Below are positions 11,295-22,825 of a stretch of DNA of 64,000 nt, piece after piece. The notes under the pieces are model-generated. The model had not been told where the DNA came from and searched no databases. It worked only from the letters and a program-made list of their open reading frames with translations. Both the position numbers and the translations under genes were made by a program. This DNA is from Perca fluviatilis. Taxonomy: Eukaryota; Chordata; Actinopteri; Perciformes; Percidae. The DNA is taken from the NCBI RefSeq assembly GCF_010015445.1, contig NC_053128.1:11880340-11944339 (forward strand). Reading direction: 5' to 3'. Positions within the stretch are counted from its first letter, which is position 1; each line of letters starts with the position of its first letter.

Positions 11295-11872
11295 TTCCCA
11301 AAAGCATCTTAAAGAGCAGCTTCATACTTGTAGATGAAAAATGATATAGAAGTGTATTTCAGGGTGTGTCAGTATATGTTGTTGGGTGTGGTTACAGCTG
11401 CAATAGAGCACACTTCTGAACACACCCAACTACACCCAGTATTATGTGTGGACCGAGGTGCAAGAGACTTGAAGCATTCTACCAGAGAGGGCAATGAAGC
11501 AGTGCTTTTGAACCTGTTTCTAAGATACTCTTGGGTCCACTATGGGCTGACATCATCTCGGCCTTTAAAAAAAACAGTATTTAAATCAGTGCAGCTGAAT
11601 TAGAGATAAGCCTCGAGCTGCTGGCCTTAAAAAGAGATTCGGAGCGGGCTACAGAAGTCTGGTAAGCTCTCTACTTTCCCCCTCCATTCCCCCAGATTCT
11701 TTCATTTTCAAACTTGTAGTCTTCAGCCCCAACCGACGCTCAAATAACATCACTTGAGGCAATTTATCAAGTTTTAGGCAGCCCCCTCTGGAGCCCCAAT
11801 GTAGTAATACTCCTGTAAACAGACTTTGATGTGTTAAATTGGCGGAGCTCCCCTTTAAGATGCTTTTGGGAA
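11295..11872. repeat. Palindromic target split by a TTAA element
   Basis: The outer 20 bp at each end (TTCCCAAAAGCATCTTAAAG) are perfect reverse complements. If the inner element and one TTAA are removed, the site collapses to one perfect palindrome centred on CTTAAG. The palindrome is probably itself a short fish repeat; the arm motif CCCAAAAGCATC is familiar from fish interspersed repeats. Confidence 0.65.
11313..11854. mobile_element. TTAA-flanked MITE (5'-AG type), family 1
   Basis: A 542-bp element bounded by TTAA at 11309-11312 and 11855-11858. The left terminus is AGAGCAGCTTC; the right terminus, reverse-complemented, is AGGGGAGCTCC, giving short imperfect inverted repeats. There is no transposase frame. 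TTAA target duplication is known for the piggyBac and Kolobok superfamilies; the 5'-AG ends, rather than 5'-CC, favour Kolobok-like (inference). Confidence 0.65.
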
Positions 11873-13313
11873 ATAGGGCCCTGTTTCAAACAGAAAGATA
11901 TTGCACAAAACTAAAATTGCCCTATCACTCTATTACCAATGACGTTCCTGCAACTCTGCATCTCCTCCAACTGAGGCGCAAAGTAAGCCATAATACTGAT
12001 ACAGGCACAGGCACATAGCAGCGGCAACATAACCTACATTCCAGAGTTGGTGTTTATTTTATAAACTTTTGGGAGATGGTGCTGTCATGCAAAAACACTC
12101 GGGAAGTAAACGAATGCAGCCGACTTGTACTGAGTGAACCACATACACTGAGCGAAGGAGTGCCGTCAGTGTCACAGAGATGGGAGATGTGTTCGCTTCA
12201 GCCCGCTGTCACTTCAGATGCACACATCATGCCATCACCGTGTTGGGGGAACATGACAGGCCTGCTCACAGTCCAGCTCACAGCAGTTTCCAGGACATGA
12301 GGTCTTGCTATCTTTTACTTTTCTCCTCCAATGTTCACACACCCTCTGGCATAACGTCAACCCATTTGTCAAGAAAGCACCAGTACCTATTCTTCACACG
12401 TTCAAACCTGTAGCCAGGTAACCGTCAGTTTCGGTGACACACTGGTCATGGCCCTATTAGTAGTAGTAGGTCTATAAAATGTCAGAAAAAAAACTAAACA
12501 ATCATTGTTTCCCAAAGCCCAAGATGACATCCTCAAATGTCTTATTTTTCCACAACTCAAATATATTCAGTTTACTGTCATAGAGGAGTGAAGAAACCAG
12601 AAAATAAATCATATTTGATAAGAAGCTGGACTAGAATTTTTACTTTTTTTTTTAATGACTGAATGACTGAAACTGAAAACCGATAAATCAATTATCAACA
12701 TATTAGAGGATTCATTTATTAGATTCATTTGTGCAGTTCTAGCCATAAGATAATTTTAGAACATACCATCATTAGTGAAACGGAGAGGTTTATGAATAGA
12801 CATATTTTTTTAAAATTTAGATGAGATTTAGAAGATTTAGATTTAAGATGAACGATCAACATTCACCCATTTTCGCACAAAATAAACATAACCAATGTGT
12901 GTATATTTATAAGTATTACAAGATGCACTGAAATGCTGTGAGCAGCATCATATCAAAATACTGCAACTTGCTATGCCTTGGCAGGGTACCAGCTTTTCCT
13001 CTGCAAAGGCACACCTTATCTAAAAAGGTTAAAAAAAAAAGGTCTGACATAGCTGAAGGGTCAGCCTCTTTCAGCTGATTGCACACAGCCCACCTCATCT
13101 CGGTCTGTGTGTAAAAGCCTGTGGCTGGTGCTTGATTGGCCAGGTCAGATGGCTTGTATGCAGTGTCTGATTCTTAGTGACCTTTATAGCAGCGTGATGG
13201 TGGTGTGGGGGCTGTCAACTCTCGACTGGAAAATGCATGGGTTTATTACACTCTGAGGTTGTTTCTCAATGTTTTGCAACTTTAACTCCCTTTCTTTTTT
13301 TTTTTCCAACCAG
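11873..13313. other. Intergenic or intronic; no repeat recognised
   Basis: Only short open frames. The last 40 bases form a strong polypyrimidine tract that leads into a candidate acceptor. Confidence 0.3.
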
Positions 13314-13351
13314 GCAACGATTTCTATGGCACTGTTGGCCCTAAATCCACT
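13314..13351 (+). other. Candidate 38-nt microexon
   Basis: A strong acceptor (CTTTCTTTTTTTTTTTCCAACCAG-type tract ending at 13313) is followed after only 38 nt by a consensus donor, GTAAGT. Read with the first two bases completing an upstream codon, the segment encodes NDFYGTVGPKST and ends in phase 0. One of the other two frames contains a stop. The next + strand candidate acceptor, at 15453, begins in the same phase. No family is recognised and no upstream partner exon was found, so this may be chance. Confidence 0.25.
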
Positions 13352-13744
13352 GTAAGTAATGGAGCACCTCAGGCATGTGAAATGTCTTGGCCTCATACAG
13401 CCTACACTGGCTTTGCTGCCACAGTCTGAAGCAGGTTAAGGAAATTTCATCCACAATTGTTGCCCTCTATGGAAAGCCGAAGAGAGCCCTTTTCACCGTT
13501 CCCTTCGGCACTTTTCTTCTACACACTGTGCCGTGTATTCCCCTTGACCTGAAATAAGCAGTCAGCATTTAAAAATAGGTGACATTTTGCTGCATTTGCT
13601 GTCTTTTGATTTTTATGCTTTTATTTGGTCTTTTCTTTCAGGGTTTCCCCAACAGACCTTTTTTCACAGCAGACATGTTGACATGTCATAGTAGGAAAAG
13701 CTCAGGTGTATTCAAAACCGTTAATGATGGCTGCATTCCACTTA
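13352..13744. other. Spacer, possibly intronic
   Basis: No feature recognised other than the donor-like GTAAGT at its start and the TTA target of the following MITE at its end. Confidence 0.3.
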
Positions 13745-14153
13745 TGCTACGTTTACACGTGGCCGGCTATTTTCATAAACGGACATTTCAACCTCTCGGT
13801 TTTCAGAAAAGCGTTCGTTTATATGTACCCGTGTATATATGCCGTCAATGCAGTCAAGAGCACGCCAGACCTGTAGGTGGCAGTGTAACGAGAAGCTCAA
13901 GCCCATGTTAACCAATCAGAATCCCGACAATAGCAACAACAGCAACCAATCACGTCCTCTTTCTCTCTCTCGGCTGCCTAAACCTCCGTTTGTCTCAGTT
14001 TACATGCAAACGTGCAAACAAAGTTTTCCAAAATCTCCACTTTGGCCGGAGTTTTTAGAAATAATCGTTTCCTGTGATAAAAACGGGATTTTCGTGTAAA
14101 TGAGGCCAAACCGCAGGAAAATATCTGCGTCTTCCCTTCGTGTAAACGGGGCC
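13745..14153. mobile_element. PIF/Harbinger-like MITE, copy B
   Basis: A 409-bp relative of the element at 7378-7818, in the same orientation and also between TTA trinucleotides (13742-13744, 14154-14156). The left end is TGCTACGTTTACACGT; the right end, reverse-complemented, is GGCCCCGTTTACACG. Against copy A it lacks a short stretch after the left arm and has a different last ~60 bp before the right end. Confidence 0.7.
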
Positions 14154-15452
14154 TTAGGAGAGGTTCCTGGTATTGTGCATGCTGACTCACTGAAATATCT
14201 TACTGGGACACTTGATGGAATTAAGCCATCGTTAGCGTTACCAATTTCAGCTGTGCTTTTCCTAGTATGACAAGTGAAAATGTCTGGTGTGAAAAAGGTC
14301 CATAGCTACAAAAAAAATACTTTGCACATTTACAACGTGAGGCAGGTGCGTCAGAGGGGGACGACCGGTCAAAAGTTGCAAAGAAAATATAAAGTTTGAT
14401 AATAGGCAACAGTTTTGCATTTTGCTTGAAGATGGTCTAGTACCAAAACTTTGGCTATTATTCAACTTTTTCAAGTTAGACAGTGTGCGGGAGTTTTTAT
14501 ATGCAAGGTTTCCCCAATACAAATGCTGCTTAGATGTTTTAAGAAATTCAATGTATTGTAATTAACTCATATTTAATTTTTTATTTTTTGCATGAGTGCT
14601 CTGGCCACAACAGATTTGTCACAACTTCAGAAAGGCTTTAGTTTTGTTATTGTCAGTTTCCTGTTTTTGCCACAATAAGGGCCCATTCAGACCCCGATCC
14701 AGTGATTTGTCGCAGGGTTTTGCGGCGATGAAAGTGTCACTTAAATGGCCCATTTGTGTGACGTTCTATTGTGTTCTTTAACCCCCCCCAATGTAGCACA
14801 AGTGGAGTTTATATTTATATTTACTCTCATGTCATTTCAGACTCTCTGCCATTCCCTCCTGCTCTGCATTACCTACTGATTCCATTCACCTGGCCTGCCC
14901 CACCCCCATACTCACCTGCTCCTCATCAGATAATCAGCCCCTCAGTATATGTACCAGTCCATTCCCTCACGTCTTTTCTAGATTGTATTGTGTAAAGCTA
15001 GCTCTCCAGCATTCTGTCATTCTGTGTTTTGACCTTCCTTTTTGGGCTGTGGTTCTTGGTCTTTTTTCTGTACTGGATTTGTTTGCTGAAATGATTAGAA
15101 TATATCAACAACCAGGCATGATAGAGTGCACGCACACAAAAAACTTAAATCGTAAATTAAATTCAGCTCAAAAACAATATTTATGTAAAATGTTATGAAC
15201 AGCTCCAAAAACTGAAAGCATTTAGAATTTTGATGACAAACTTCATCTGTGAAGAGAGTCTCATGCTGAGCCTCACATAGGAAAAGTTCACACATTTAAA
15301 ACAGAATGATCTGTTCAAATGTAGGAAGAGTTTGAAAGATTATGTATTCATGTTAACATTTTAAACTTTTTCCCAAAGGGGAAATTCCATTAACAGTCAC
15401 TTCAGATAACATATTTTGACTTTGTTGTTGTAACTCTAGGTTTTCTTTTCAG
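14154..15452. other. Intergenic or intronic; possible LTR-like repeat within
   Basis: The stretch about 14800-15000 is rich in CCATTCC, CACCTG and CCCCTCAG-type sequence that resembles a common fish retroelement-associated repeat, but I cannot fix its ends. The last 20 bases form a polypyrimidine tract ending in CAG. Confidence 0.3.
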
Positions 15453-15716
15453 AGAAACACAGAGACAAGAGGGCAACAGCTAACCGTTGGATGCCAGCGG
15501 GGAAGCTTTAAGCGGTGGTTTCCACCATCACAACCCAGTGTTAAAGGATACAGTAGAGGGGGAGCCCATCCCCCTGTGACCGCTACAGAGCAAAGCATGG
15601 CTGCTGGGCCTCAGACCGATTCGAAGATTCACATTCGAGGTCACGCAGGTTTTTCTGACAAAAGCTTTAACCAGACAGATGTTTACTTCAGAAAAACCCG
15701 GAGCAGCAGGGTGTAA
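15453..15716 (+). CDS. Candidate 3'-terminal exon, 87 codons, unknown protein
   Basis: Following GGTTTTCTTTTCAG, a frame stays open for 87 codons before a TAA stop. It starts RNTETRGQQLTVGCQ, is rich in Arg, Ser, Gly and Gln, and ends DVYFRKTRSSRV. It begins in phase 0, which is compatible with the 38-nt candidate exon ending at 13351. Base composition is more GC-rich than the flanks. Against this, I recognise no domain, the antisense strand is also open over part of the region, and an 87-codon frame can occur by chance. If real, it would be the C-terminus of a + strand gene with a Harbinger-like MITE in its last intron. Confidence 0.25.
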   Translation, partial: RNTETRGQQLTVGCQRGSFKRWFPPSQPSVKGYSRGGAHPPVTATEQSMAAGPQTDSKIHIRGHAGFSDKSFNQTDVYFRKTRSSRV

Positions 15717-16951
15717 TAGAGGCAAAGCAGGGACGCCATGCAGCCCCCTGGAGGGAGGGCAATGAGCTTAAGCTTTATCAGCAGCCTTTCCCCCATACGC
15801 TACAGTGTCACATAATAACAGGGAAGACAGATGAGGATGCAGGAGATTAGAAGGCTCTGTCAAAGATGGTGTTGGTACTGATTTGTGCATTTGTTTTATT
15901 TTGCACATGAATGAAGTTTGTAGAGGGCGTGCAGGCAAGAATTCATGATATTAATGTCAGCTGTGAGCTTGATAGCCTTGCTTCAAGAAATTCCTTGAAA
16001 TAAGCATGATTCCCTGTACAAATGTGTGCTTGAAAAGTGAGAAAACAGCCTCCCCACATAAAAAAAACAGATTAAATGATGGAGTCGCGACGTTTTCTCA
16101 ATAAGACGGGCATGTTGACTTCAATCATTTATTTAGTCAAGTTTGAAAGCTTTTTCAGTACTGATAACAGTCACAATAGTCCAACAACAACAATATTCTA
16201 TACACATTCAATGACTCATGTGCCACATGTGGTAGTAAGCCATAGGGAGTTGGGTTGAGTTGCCGTAAGGTGGCAGCAAGTGTGTCAAAAAGCCTGACAT
16301 CTGTAGTCCCTTGCTTCAACAAAAGTGAGACTTGATACCTTTTTTGAATATTAGTATGTAAATTCATTATAAAGCGATTAAAGTTCTGTTATCCTGTGTT
16401 TTTTAACTTGTGGAATGCAAAACCAAATTTCACACACATCCTTTGTCTGTAAAATCTCATTTACAGTTGGATTAAATACACTTTTATTTCATTACTAACT
16501 CGGTGTAATTATAATTAGAAAATTGTCATTTTATGAGCCTATACTATACATGTTCCTCAGAGGATTAAGATTCAATTCTCTCATCAAAATGGAAAAAAAT
16601 GCAAACCGTGATAAAGATACCTATGCACAGGCGAACCTCTAACTCACTTTGGGTCACTCTGATGTGTCAAGACGAAGAGAAATTCTGGGTTGGTTGCAAA
16701 AAAGATTGCAAAAGTGCTTCAATTCACTAGGTTGAACAAGTTGGACATTTCACCTGAGGTTTTAATGTCTCTCGTGGGGTTTCAACGTTTGGCTTTTTTC
16801 CACTACAAACCATCTTTAATTCCCTCGTGTGGAGGTTTTAGTCTCTCTCATGCGGTGCACTCACTCTTCAGAACGGGACCTTCCTTACCAGACTTAAACC
16901 ACTTTTGTCTAAATTGGTGGTTGTTCCTGATGCAGAGCCTACAAAGGCAGA
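15717..16951. other. Intergenic; no gene recognised
   Basis: No supported exon, RNA gene or repeat. Confidence 0.3.
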
Positions 16952-16996
16952 ACACACACACACACACACACACGCACACACAAACACAAACACAAA
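16952..16996. repeat. (CA)n microsatellite with CAAACA tail
   Basis: CA units with one CG interruption, grading into CAAACA repeats. Confidence 0.93.
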
Positions 16997-17933
16997 CGTG
17001 CATTACTTGAAAATTTACTGAAGGAGGGCTGCACTAAAACCACCACTTGGTAGGGCCTTTTGTATTGAAAGAGAGGAATGGACGTCATTACAGCGTAACA
17101 AAGCAAGTGGAGCAGATCGGAGAGCGCTGAGGCTCCTATATGGCTGATGGTAGCAAATGACTTCACTGAAGCTCTGAAACATCAGGGATTTTTGAATTAA
17201 CAGAAGAGATATTAACAGAACATATTCCATTTGAAAACCTACCATTAGACTGTTGTCATGTGGGGTAAATGGGTATTAGAGGTAGGGTTGATGGAAGGGT
17301 ACATGTGGCTTTAACTGTAATAACACTCTTTCCTACTCTAATTGATGAGTTTTAAATTTTTTTAGAAACAACCAATAATTTCAATTAGTTAAAAGGAGGA
17401 AAACAAGTTCCAACAAGTAATGGCTCTCAGTAAAGGATGAACAAATGCAGCTGCCTTTTTTTTAGTTGTTTACTTCATGGTAACAGATAGAATAGACCTT
17501 AGCATGAAATGACGCAAGTTTCCATGATATTTATGGTCTCATTAGAGCCAGCAACATCTGAACAGGCATATAACTGTCCATGCTCAGTCCAGAATGTTAA
17601 AGGTACATTACGGAAAAGGTATGAGGATTAACTCTTAATTTATCCATCTAGCTTCAGTTTTCAGCAATAGCATTTCAACTTGCCAAGACTAAATCATCTG
17701 AGGTGATGGAAATGGGGTGTCTAATTTGTACTCTTGTCATATTATTAAATTATCTGTGAAATAAAGTTTCTCGTTATGTATCTGTCTAATCTTTCAGAGT
17801 TCGGTGTTCAGACAGACTGGGCTGGTTAAAGGTCCGGGAAGAGGACATGCAGCGTAGCTGAGAGGAAGGAGAAGGAAATGAGAGTACGGATTGCATTTAA
17901 ATTGGTTACGTGCCCAGAACATGAGCTTATTGG

Positions 17934-17934
<1 letters not shown>
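16997..17934. other. Intergenic; no gene recognised
   Basis: AT-rich sequence with nothing I can support. Confidence 0.3.

Positions 17935-18002
<68 letters not shown>
17935..18002. repeat. (TG)34 microsatellite
   Basis: Thirty-four uninterrupted TG units. Confidence 0.98.
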
Positions 18003-18004
<2 letters not shown>

Positions 18005-18735
18005 GTTCTATATCGCTTGTATTCCATTATAAGTTGTTAAAAGTTGTCTTAAGGATACTTGACTTGAATTACAGATAGCAAAATGATGAAGGCTAAAGAC
18101 ATAAGAGGAGAGCAAAAGAGATGAGCAGACCTAATCAAAACTTGACAGACTTTTGATAAATGTAAGACCTTGGCATTAAAGTAAATTCTCGAAGACCCCA
18201 GGAGAGGGTTTAATATTTGAAAGCTACAACTCAAGAGTTCAGTTGGGTCTTCACAACGGGAATTTAACGAGATACCTATCTAGTGTTTGTTTTCATATTT
18301 CGGTTTCATCCTTGGTATAAAGTGCCTTTTCTGCAACATGTACTGGTTAGCTTTTCCCTGAGCTACATATCTGAATCAGTCTTTTCAAGATTTGTTATTA
18401 TGGCTGTCACAGTCTGTCTCGCTGTCCCTCCTCTTCAGCCACATTGCCAATTAGCCAGATCCCTTCATTGCCATTTTCCATCCATCTATTCGTTCACTAT
18501 ATGACAGGCACGCGGCACTTTCGAAACAGTGGCTGTCTCACACGCTTTTAGTGTAAAGGGAGTCGCATCCGGGAACACGCCACGAGAACGTTATCAGCAC
18601 CCACGGCCCTTGTCAGATGTATGACAGTGGCTGACATCTGGCAACTGCGTCTTGGGCATCTCCGTGCCTTTTTTTTTCATCCGCTTTCATTGCGCGATGT
18701 GTCTCCACGATTCACTCGGTCTGATCTGCACTTAA
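18003..18735. other. Intergenic; no gene recognised
   Basis: The stretch about 18500-18700 is of higher complexity and relatively GC-rich, without repeat signatures; a conserved noncoding element is possible but unproven. Confidence 0.3.
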
Positions 18736-19300
18736 GGGTCCCATGACATGGTGCTCTTTGGATGCTTTTATATAGACCTTTAGTGGTGCCCTAATACTGT
18801 ATCTGAAGTCTCTTTTATATAGACCTTAGTGGTCCCCTAATACTGTATCTGAAGTCTCTTTCCCGAAATTCAGCTTTGGTGCAGAACTACAGCCACTAGA
18901 GCCAGTCCTACAATGAGCTTTCCTTAGTATGTGCCATTTCTGTGTCTGACGCTATTGAGGAGGAGAGTGGGAGTGGCAAGGTGGAGGGTGGGGGTGTGGC
19001 CTTGACCAACTGCCACTTTTCTCGTTTGAAAGCCATGTTGTCTCTCTCTCATGGGTTGGCCAAATTCTCTGGGCGGGCAAAGCCGAGAAAGGGGAGGTAA
19101 CCTTGCTTGTTATGACCTCATAACAAGCAGATTCCAAAACGGCTCATATGAGCTTTCATTTTCTCAAAGGCAGAGCAGGATACCCAGGGCTCGGTTTACA
19201 CCTATCACCATTTCTAGCCACTGGGGGACCATAGGCAGGCTGGGGGAACTCATATTAATGTTAAAAAACCTCAAAGTGAAATTTTCATGCCATGGGACCT
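18736..19300. mobile_element. TTAA-flanked MITE (5'-AG type), family 2
   Basis: A 565-bp element bounded by TTAA at 18732-18735 and 19301-19304. The ends are GGGTCCCATGACATG and, reverse-complemented, AGGTCCCATGGCATG, so the left end has probably lost or shifted one base. A 46-bp unit starting TTTATATAGACCTT is duplicated in tandem near the left end (about 18768-18859). No coding capacity. I recall sequence of this type as a common percomorph repeat. Confidence 0.7.
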
Positions 19301-19412
19301 TTAACGGCATGTGATGCGCTATTAGATCTGGTATGCCATGTCTCCATCTTCCTGCACCAGAGTGCCCGTGAGGAATATGCTTTGCATTAATCAATGATGA
19401 TTTTAATCTTAA

Positions 19413-19811
19413 AGGTGCTCTAAGCGATGTTGGGTGACATTACTTCTTGTTGACGTTCAAAGTATTGTCAAACTAAATGAGGCTAGCTCGCCCATGCCTC
19501 CTCCTCATCCCGTCCCCTCCCCCTCCTTTCCGTGCTTCCGCGCACTAACCCCCTCAACCCCCACCCCAAAATCCTTGTTGTCTGTTATTGGCTGGAATGC
19601 TGGAACTCTGTTTGTTATGTTTCGTGGTGCAGGTTGGCCAGTTTGTTTTTGTTGCCTTTGTGGAGCCTGGGCTGTCTACAGAGACCATGCTTTTTTTTTT
19701 TTTTACAGTGTGTTCAGGGGACAGGCAGCTAGCAGATAATGGGGAGATGTTTGCTGTATGTGACAAAAAATGTTGTAGCCTAAAAAACGTGTGACATTGC
19801 TTAGAGCACCT
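19413..19811. mobile_element. TTAA-flanked MITE (5'-AG type), family 3
   Basis: A 399-bp element bounded by TTAA at 19409-19412 and 19812-19815. Terminal inverted repeats AGGTGCTCTAAGCGATG and AGGTGCTCTAAGCAATG differ at one of 17 positions. The interior is C-rich on the left and T-rich on the right, with no transposase. Confidence 0.78.
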
Positions 19812-19815
19812 TTAA

Positions 19816-20025
19816 TTACGGAGCACCTTCAGAATCCATGCGGCAGGGCCTCACAACGTTAAGCAGGCCAGTCATGGAGATGGCCTATCAGGTTTTTAAG
19901 CAAAGAATATAATTTTGTCACATAAAAAAACCTGTACAGTGTGAGAAGGAAGAGGAGCTAGTCTATGCTATCTGTTTGTGGATTTTTGTGTCACAGGTGA
20001 CATTGACTACATCAGCTTCGCCCTT
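19816..20025. other. Spacer; no feature recognised
   Basis: Host-like sequence between a TTAA element and a DIRS-like relic. Confidence 0.3.
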
Positions 20026-20362
20026 AACCCAATAGCAACAGCTCTTAGAGGGCGAAGCCTATACGAAATAGAACAATAGGTTAGGTTAGGTATTGTAACT
20101 CATATTAACAGATTAAATGAGTATAGGCATAGCCCTCTAAGATCCAGGCCACCTGCTTCACTTACATTGGCTGAAGAAAAGTGCTGATGTTGGAAGCAGA
20201 TCTCTGGTCTCGCAGCTGTAATATACAGTAACTGCAGACATAACAGAGGCCCATGCAGGGCACAAAAGAAATCTTCACGACTGCGCATGCGCGAGGGATA
20301 AACCTTAGAGGGTTATGCCTATACTATAGAATCTGGAGTTACAATATGTAACTATCGTTCCC
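20026..20362. mobile_element. Internally deleted DIRS-like retroelement copy
   Basis: This has the same ends as the element at 35908-37882. Two terminal-repeat units stand head to head at 20026-20143: CTCTTAGAGGGCGAAGCC, then TAGGCATAGCCCTCTAAG. About 160 bp of internal sequence follows (GCAGATCTCTGGTCTCGCAG, matching the other copy near 37723), then the opposite terminal repeat (TTAGAGGGTTATGCCTATAC and a segment ending GTAACTATCG). No coding region remains. The abutting opposed repeats are what an end-to-end junction of a circular intermediate would look like. Confidence 0.6.
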
Positions 20363-20552
20363 TGTTTCAGCTTTTAATGGCCATACAATAAATGGTTTGT
20401 GAATGAGAGTTAGATTATTCTGTATAATACATATGATGCCATTAGATCAGCAAACTCTGATCAGTGAATAGCAACAAAATTTAAATATAATATACCTGGC
20501 AAATTAATATGCTAAAAAGTTGACAAAATACCATGGCTTCATTGTACTTTAA
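20363..20552. other. Spacer; no feature recognised
   Basis: AT-rich host sequence ending in the TTAA target of the next element. Confidence 0.3.
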
Positions 20553-21033
20553 AGTGCTCATATTATGCTCATTTTCAGGTTCATAACTGTATTTAGAGGT
20601 TGAACCAGAATAGGTTTATGTGGTTTAATTTTCAGAAAATGCCATATCTGTTGTGTGTATATATCGCTGCAGCTCCTCTTTACACCCTGTGTGTTGAGCT
20701 CTCTGTTTTAGCTACAGAGTGAGGCATCACACTTCTGTAACATCTTTGTTGGGAGTCGCACATGCGCAGTAAGTACTGCTAGCTAGTCAGTTGCAGAGCA
20801 TGTGGGAGTGCCATGCTAGCAGCTAGGCGAGCATTATAACGTGTGTTACGGAAGTAGAGGCTGGACTACAATAGAGCTGTTTGGAGCAGTTTGTGAACAG
20901 TGGTTTCTCTGGAAGATGGTAAGTCCCTTTGGGGTGGACTTTGGGCTTTTTCACTTTGTAAACCAATAACGTGCACAAAAAGATATATAACACAATAAAA
21001 AGGGGAAAAACTAAAAAGCAAAATATGAGCACT
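20553..21033. mobile_element. TTAA-flanked MITE (5'-AG type), family 4
   Basis: A 481-bp element bounded by TTAA at 20549-20552 and 21034-21037. The ends are AGTGCTCATATTATG and, reverse-complemented, AGTGCTCATATTTTG, identical for the first 12 bases. There is no transposase. The sequence is of a type I recall as frequent in percomorph genomes. Confidence 0.8.
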
Positions 21034-21427
21034 TTAAATATTCCCTTCTTCAGTCACATGCGTAACTGCAACTGAAGTAGCTTAACAAATTTATTGAATT
21101 TAACCCAAACCACGAGGACGATAGGTCCTTAAGATTAAATGACAATGTACATAGTTTGTCTACGCAACAACACATATATAGAAGATTTTTGTAATCTGAC
21201 ACACCTATCAGTAGAATTACATCATATTTCTCTGTCTTTCCAAACAGCTACAAATCACTGTAGAGCAATGAATCAGGTTTATGAATGCTGCGGTTAAGGT
21301 TTGGTTTAGTAGAACAACGACTTGGTTGTTCAAGTAAAGGTCATGGTTTGGGTTAAAATAAGTATGTTGTTAAAGTTTTTTTTTTTTCACCTACATTTTC
21401 ATTAATATTTCTCTATTTCTTTTAAAG
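21034..21427. other. Intergenic; no gene recognised
   Basis: No supported feature; a T run precedes the SINE tail. Confidence 0.3.
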
Positions 21428-21603
21428 ATTATCTTTTGGGGCTTTTCCCTTTTTTATTATAGCGACAGTGGATAGATATGAAAGGGAGAGAGAGATGGGG
21501 GGTGACACGCAGCAAAGGGCAGCAAGTCGGATTCGAACCCGCTGCAGGACTCAGCCAACATGGGGCGAACGCTCTTAATGGGTGAGCCAGAGGCTGCCCC
21601 AAT
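21428..21603 (-). mobile_element. tRNA-derived SINE, minus strand
   Basis: Read on the minus strand, an A-box-like TGGCTCACCCATTAAGAG is followed by a canonical B box (GGTTCGAATCC) at tRNA spacing, then CTGCCCTTTGCTGCGTGTCA, a CT-rich stretch and a body ending in TAATAAAAAAGGG. This is the layout of a Pol III tRNA-SINE: internal promoter plus unrelated tail. It shares its tail texture with the + strand copy at 22826. Confidence 0.75.
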
Positions 21604-22825
21604 ATTTCTGTTTCTAATACGCTGCGTGTATGCAGCATCGGGATTGCTACATGATTATGTTGAACTTCAATAACAATAAAGGCATTCTATTCTAGGGGAC
21701 CTTCATTGTCATGGTTACAGTAATAAACGTGGTTAAGGTTATAGAATGATGGTCGTTCAACATAATGTCATATGTCATTCTTCTTGGGATTGTCTCGTTT
21801 TGCAACCATTAGAATTACCTTTTATCCTTAACCAGGGGTTAGGGTTAGCTGCAAAACCTGCTCAATTTTCCTTTGTTTGCATTTTCATGCCAGAATGATT
21901 ACCAAAACTCCACTCGTCTGCATAAACACAACCTGAGCTGTGGCTCTCTGCCTTCCCACGCACAAGCAGATTAATTTGCAACAAAATTAACACATGCAAG
22001 TGCAAAACAATGGTGTTGTAACTGACAAAAAAATGCTTCTGCGGGAGCCAAGAATGTTTATTTGTTGATAGTTTTCTCATTCCTGAAGGAATAATATCTG
22101 TTGAGATAATATGTACTGTAGCCCTATGTGAGCAATTCCGAAGCATAATGTGATAAATACTGAATATTAAATAGCAGCAAAACACCCCACTAAATCCAGG
22201 AAACCCTTATTTATGCTCTGTTTACTGTACGTTTTCAATTGTAGCTCAGACCCTATCACACAATTTTATTTTTCTCAAAGGGCCAATAAAGATAGACAGG
22301 TTGGGTAAAAGCCAAGTAAGAAGATGAATAAATGTATCTTGCAAACAGCACTGCAGTGTTGAATAGTAATCAAGCTGAAACACTGAGCTTCAACACTGTT
22401 AGCGGGTCTCATAATAAACACATACACATATTTTCCTCTGTAGTCAAATCCGAAGTCGTGTTCTACTGCATGCAGTCCTGAGGGTCAATCTAATTTACTT
22501 GGAGCTTTTTCATTTCCATCCACACTTTTATTTTTAAGTTGTTTTTTTTTTCCATGTTAGAACACAGGCTTATAAAATGGCATTTAGGCAGGGTAATGAC
22601 AGACATCCTGCTCTCAGCCACCAGCCGAATAGTACAGCGCAGAGCTGTAACAGGCCACTGAATAATGGGCAAAATTTATCAAGGGACATTGGTCTCTGCA
22701 GGGCAGGGAGTTTGCCGGCAGGGGTCTAATGGCCAGATGGGAGAAATTGTCAAACGGATCTTGAGGAAGCTGCACAGCCCCTGACCTCTAGACTCTTGTG
22801 GAGTTCAGAGAGAGCTGTCATATTT
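21604..22825. other. Intergenic; no gene recognised
   Basis: AT-rich. The stretch about 22690-22800 is of higher complexity without repeat hallmarks. Confidence 0.3.
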
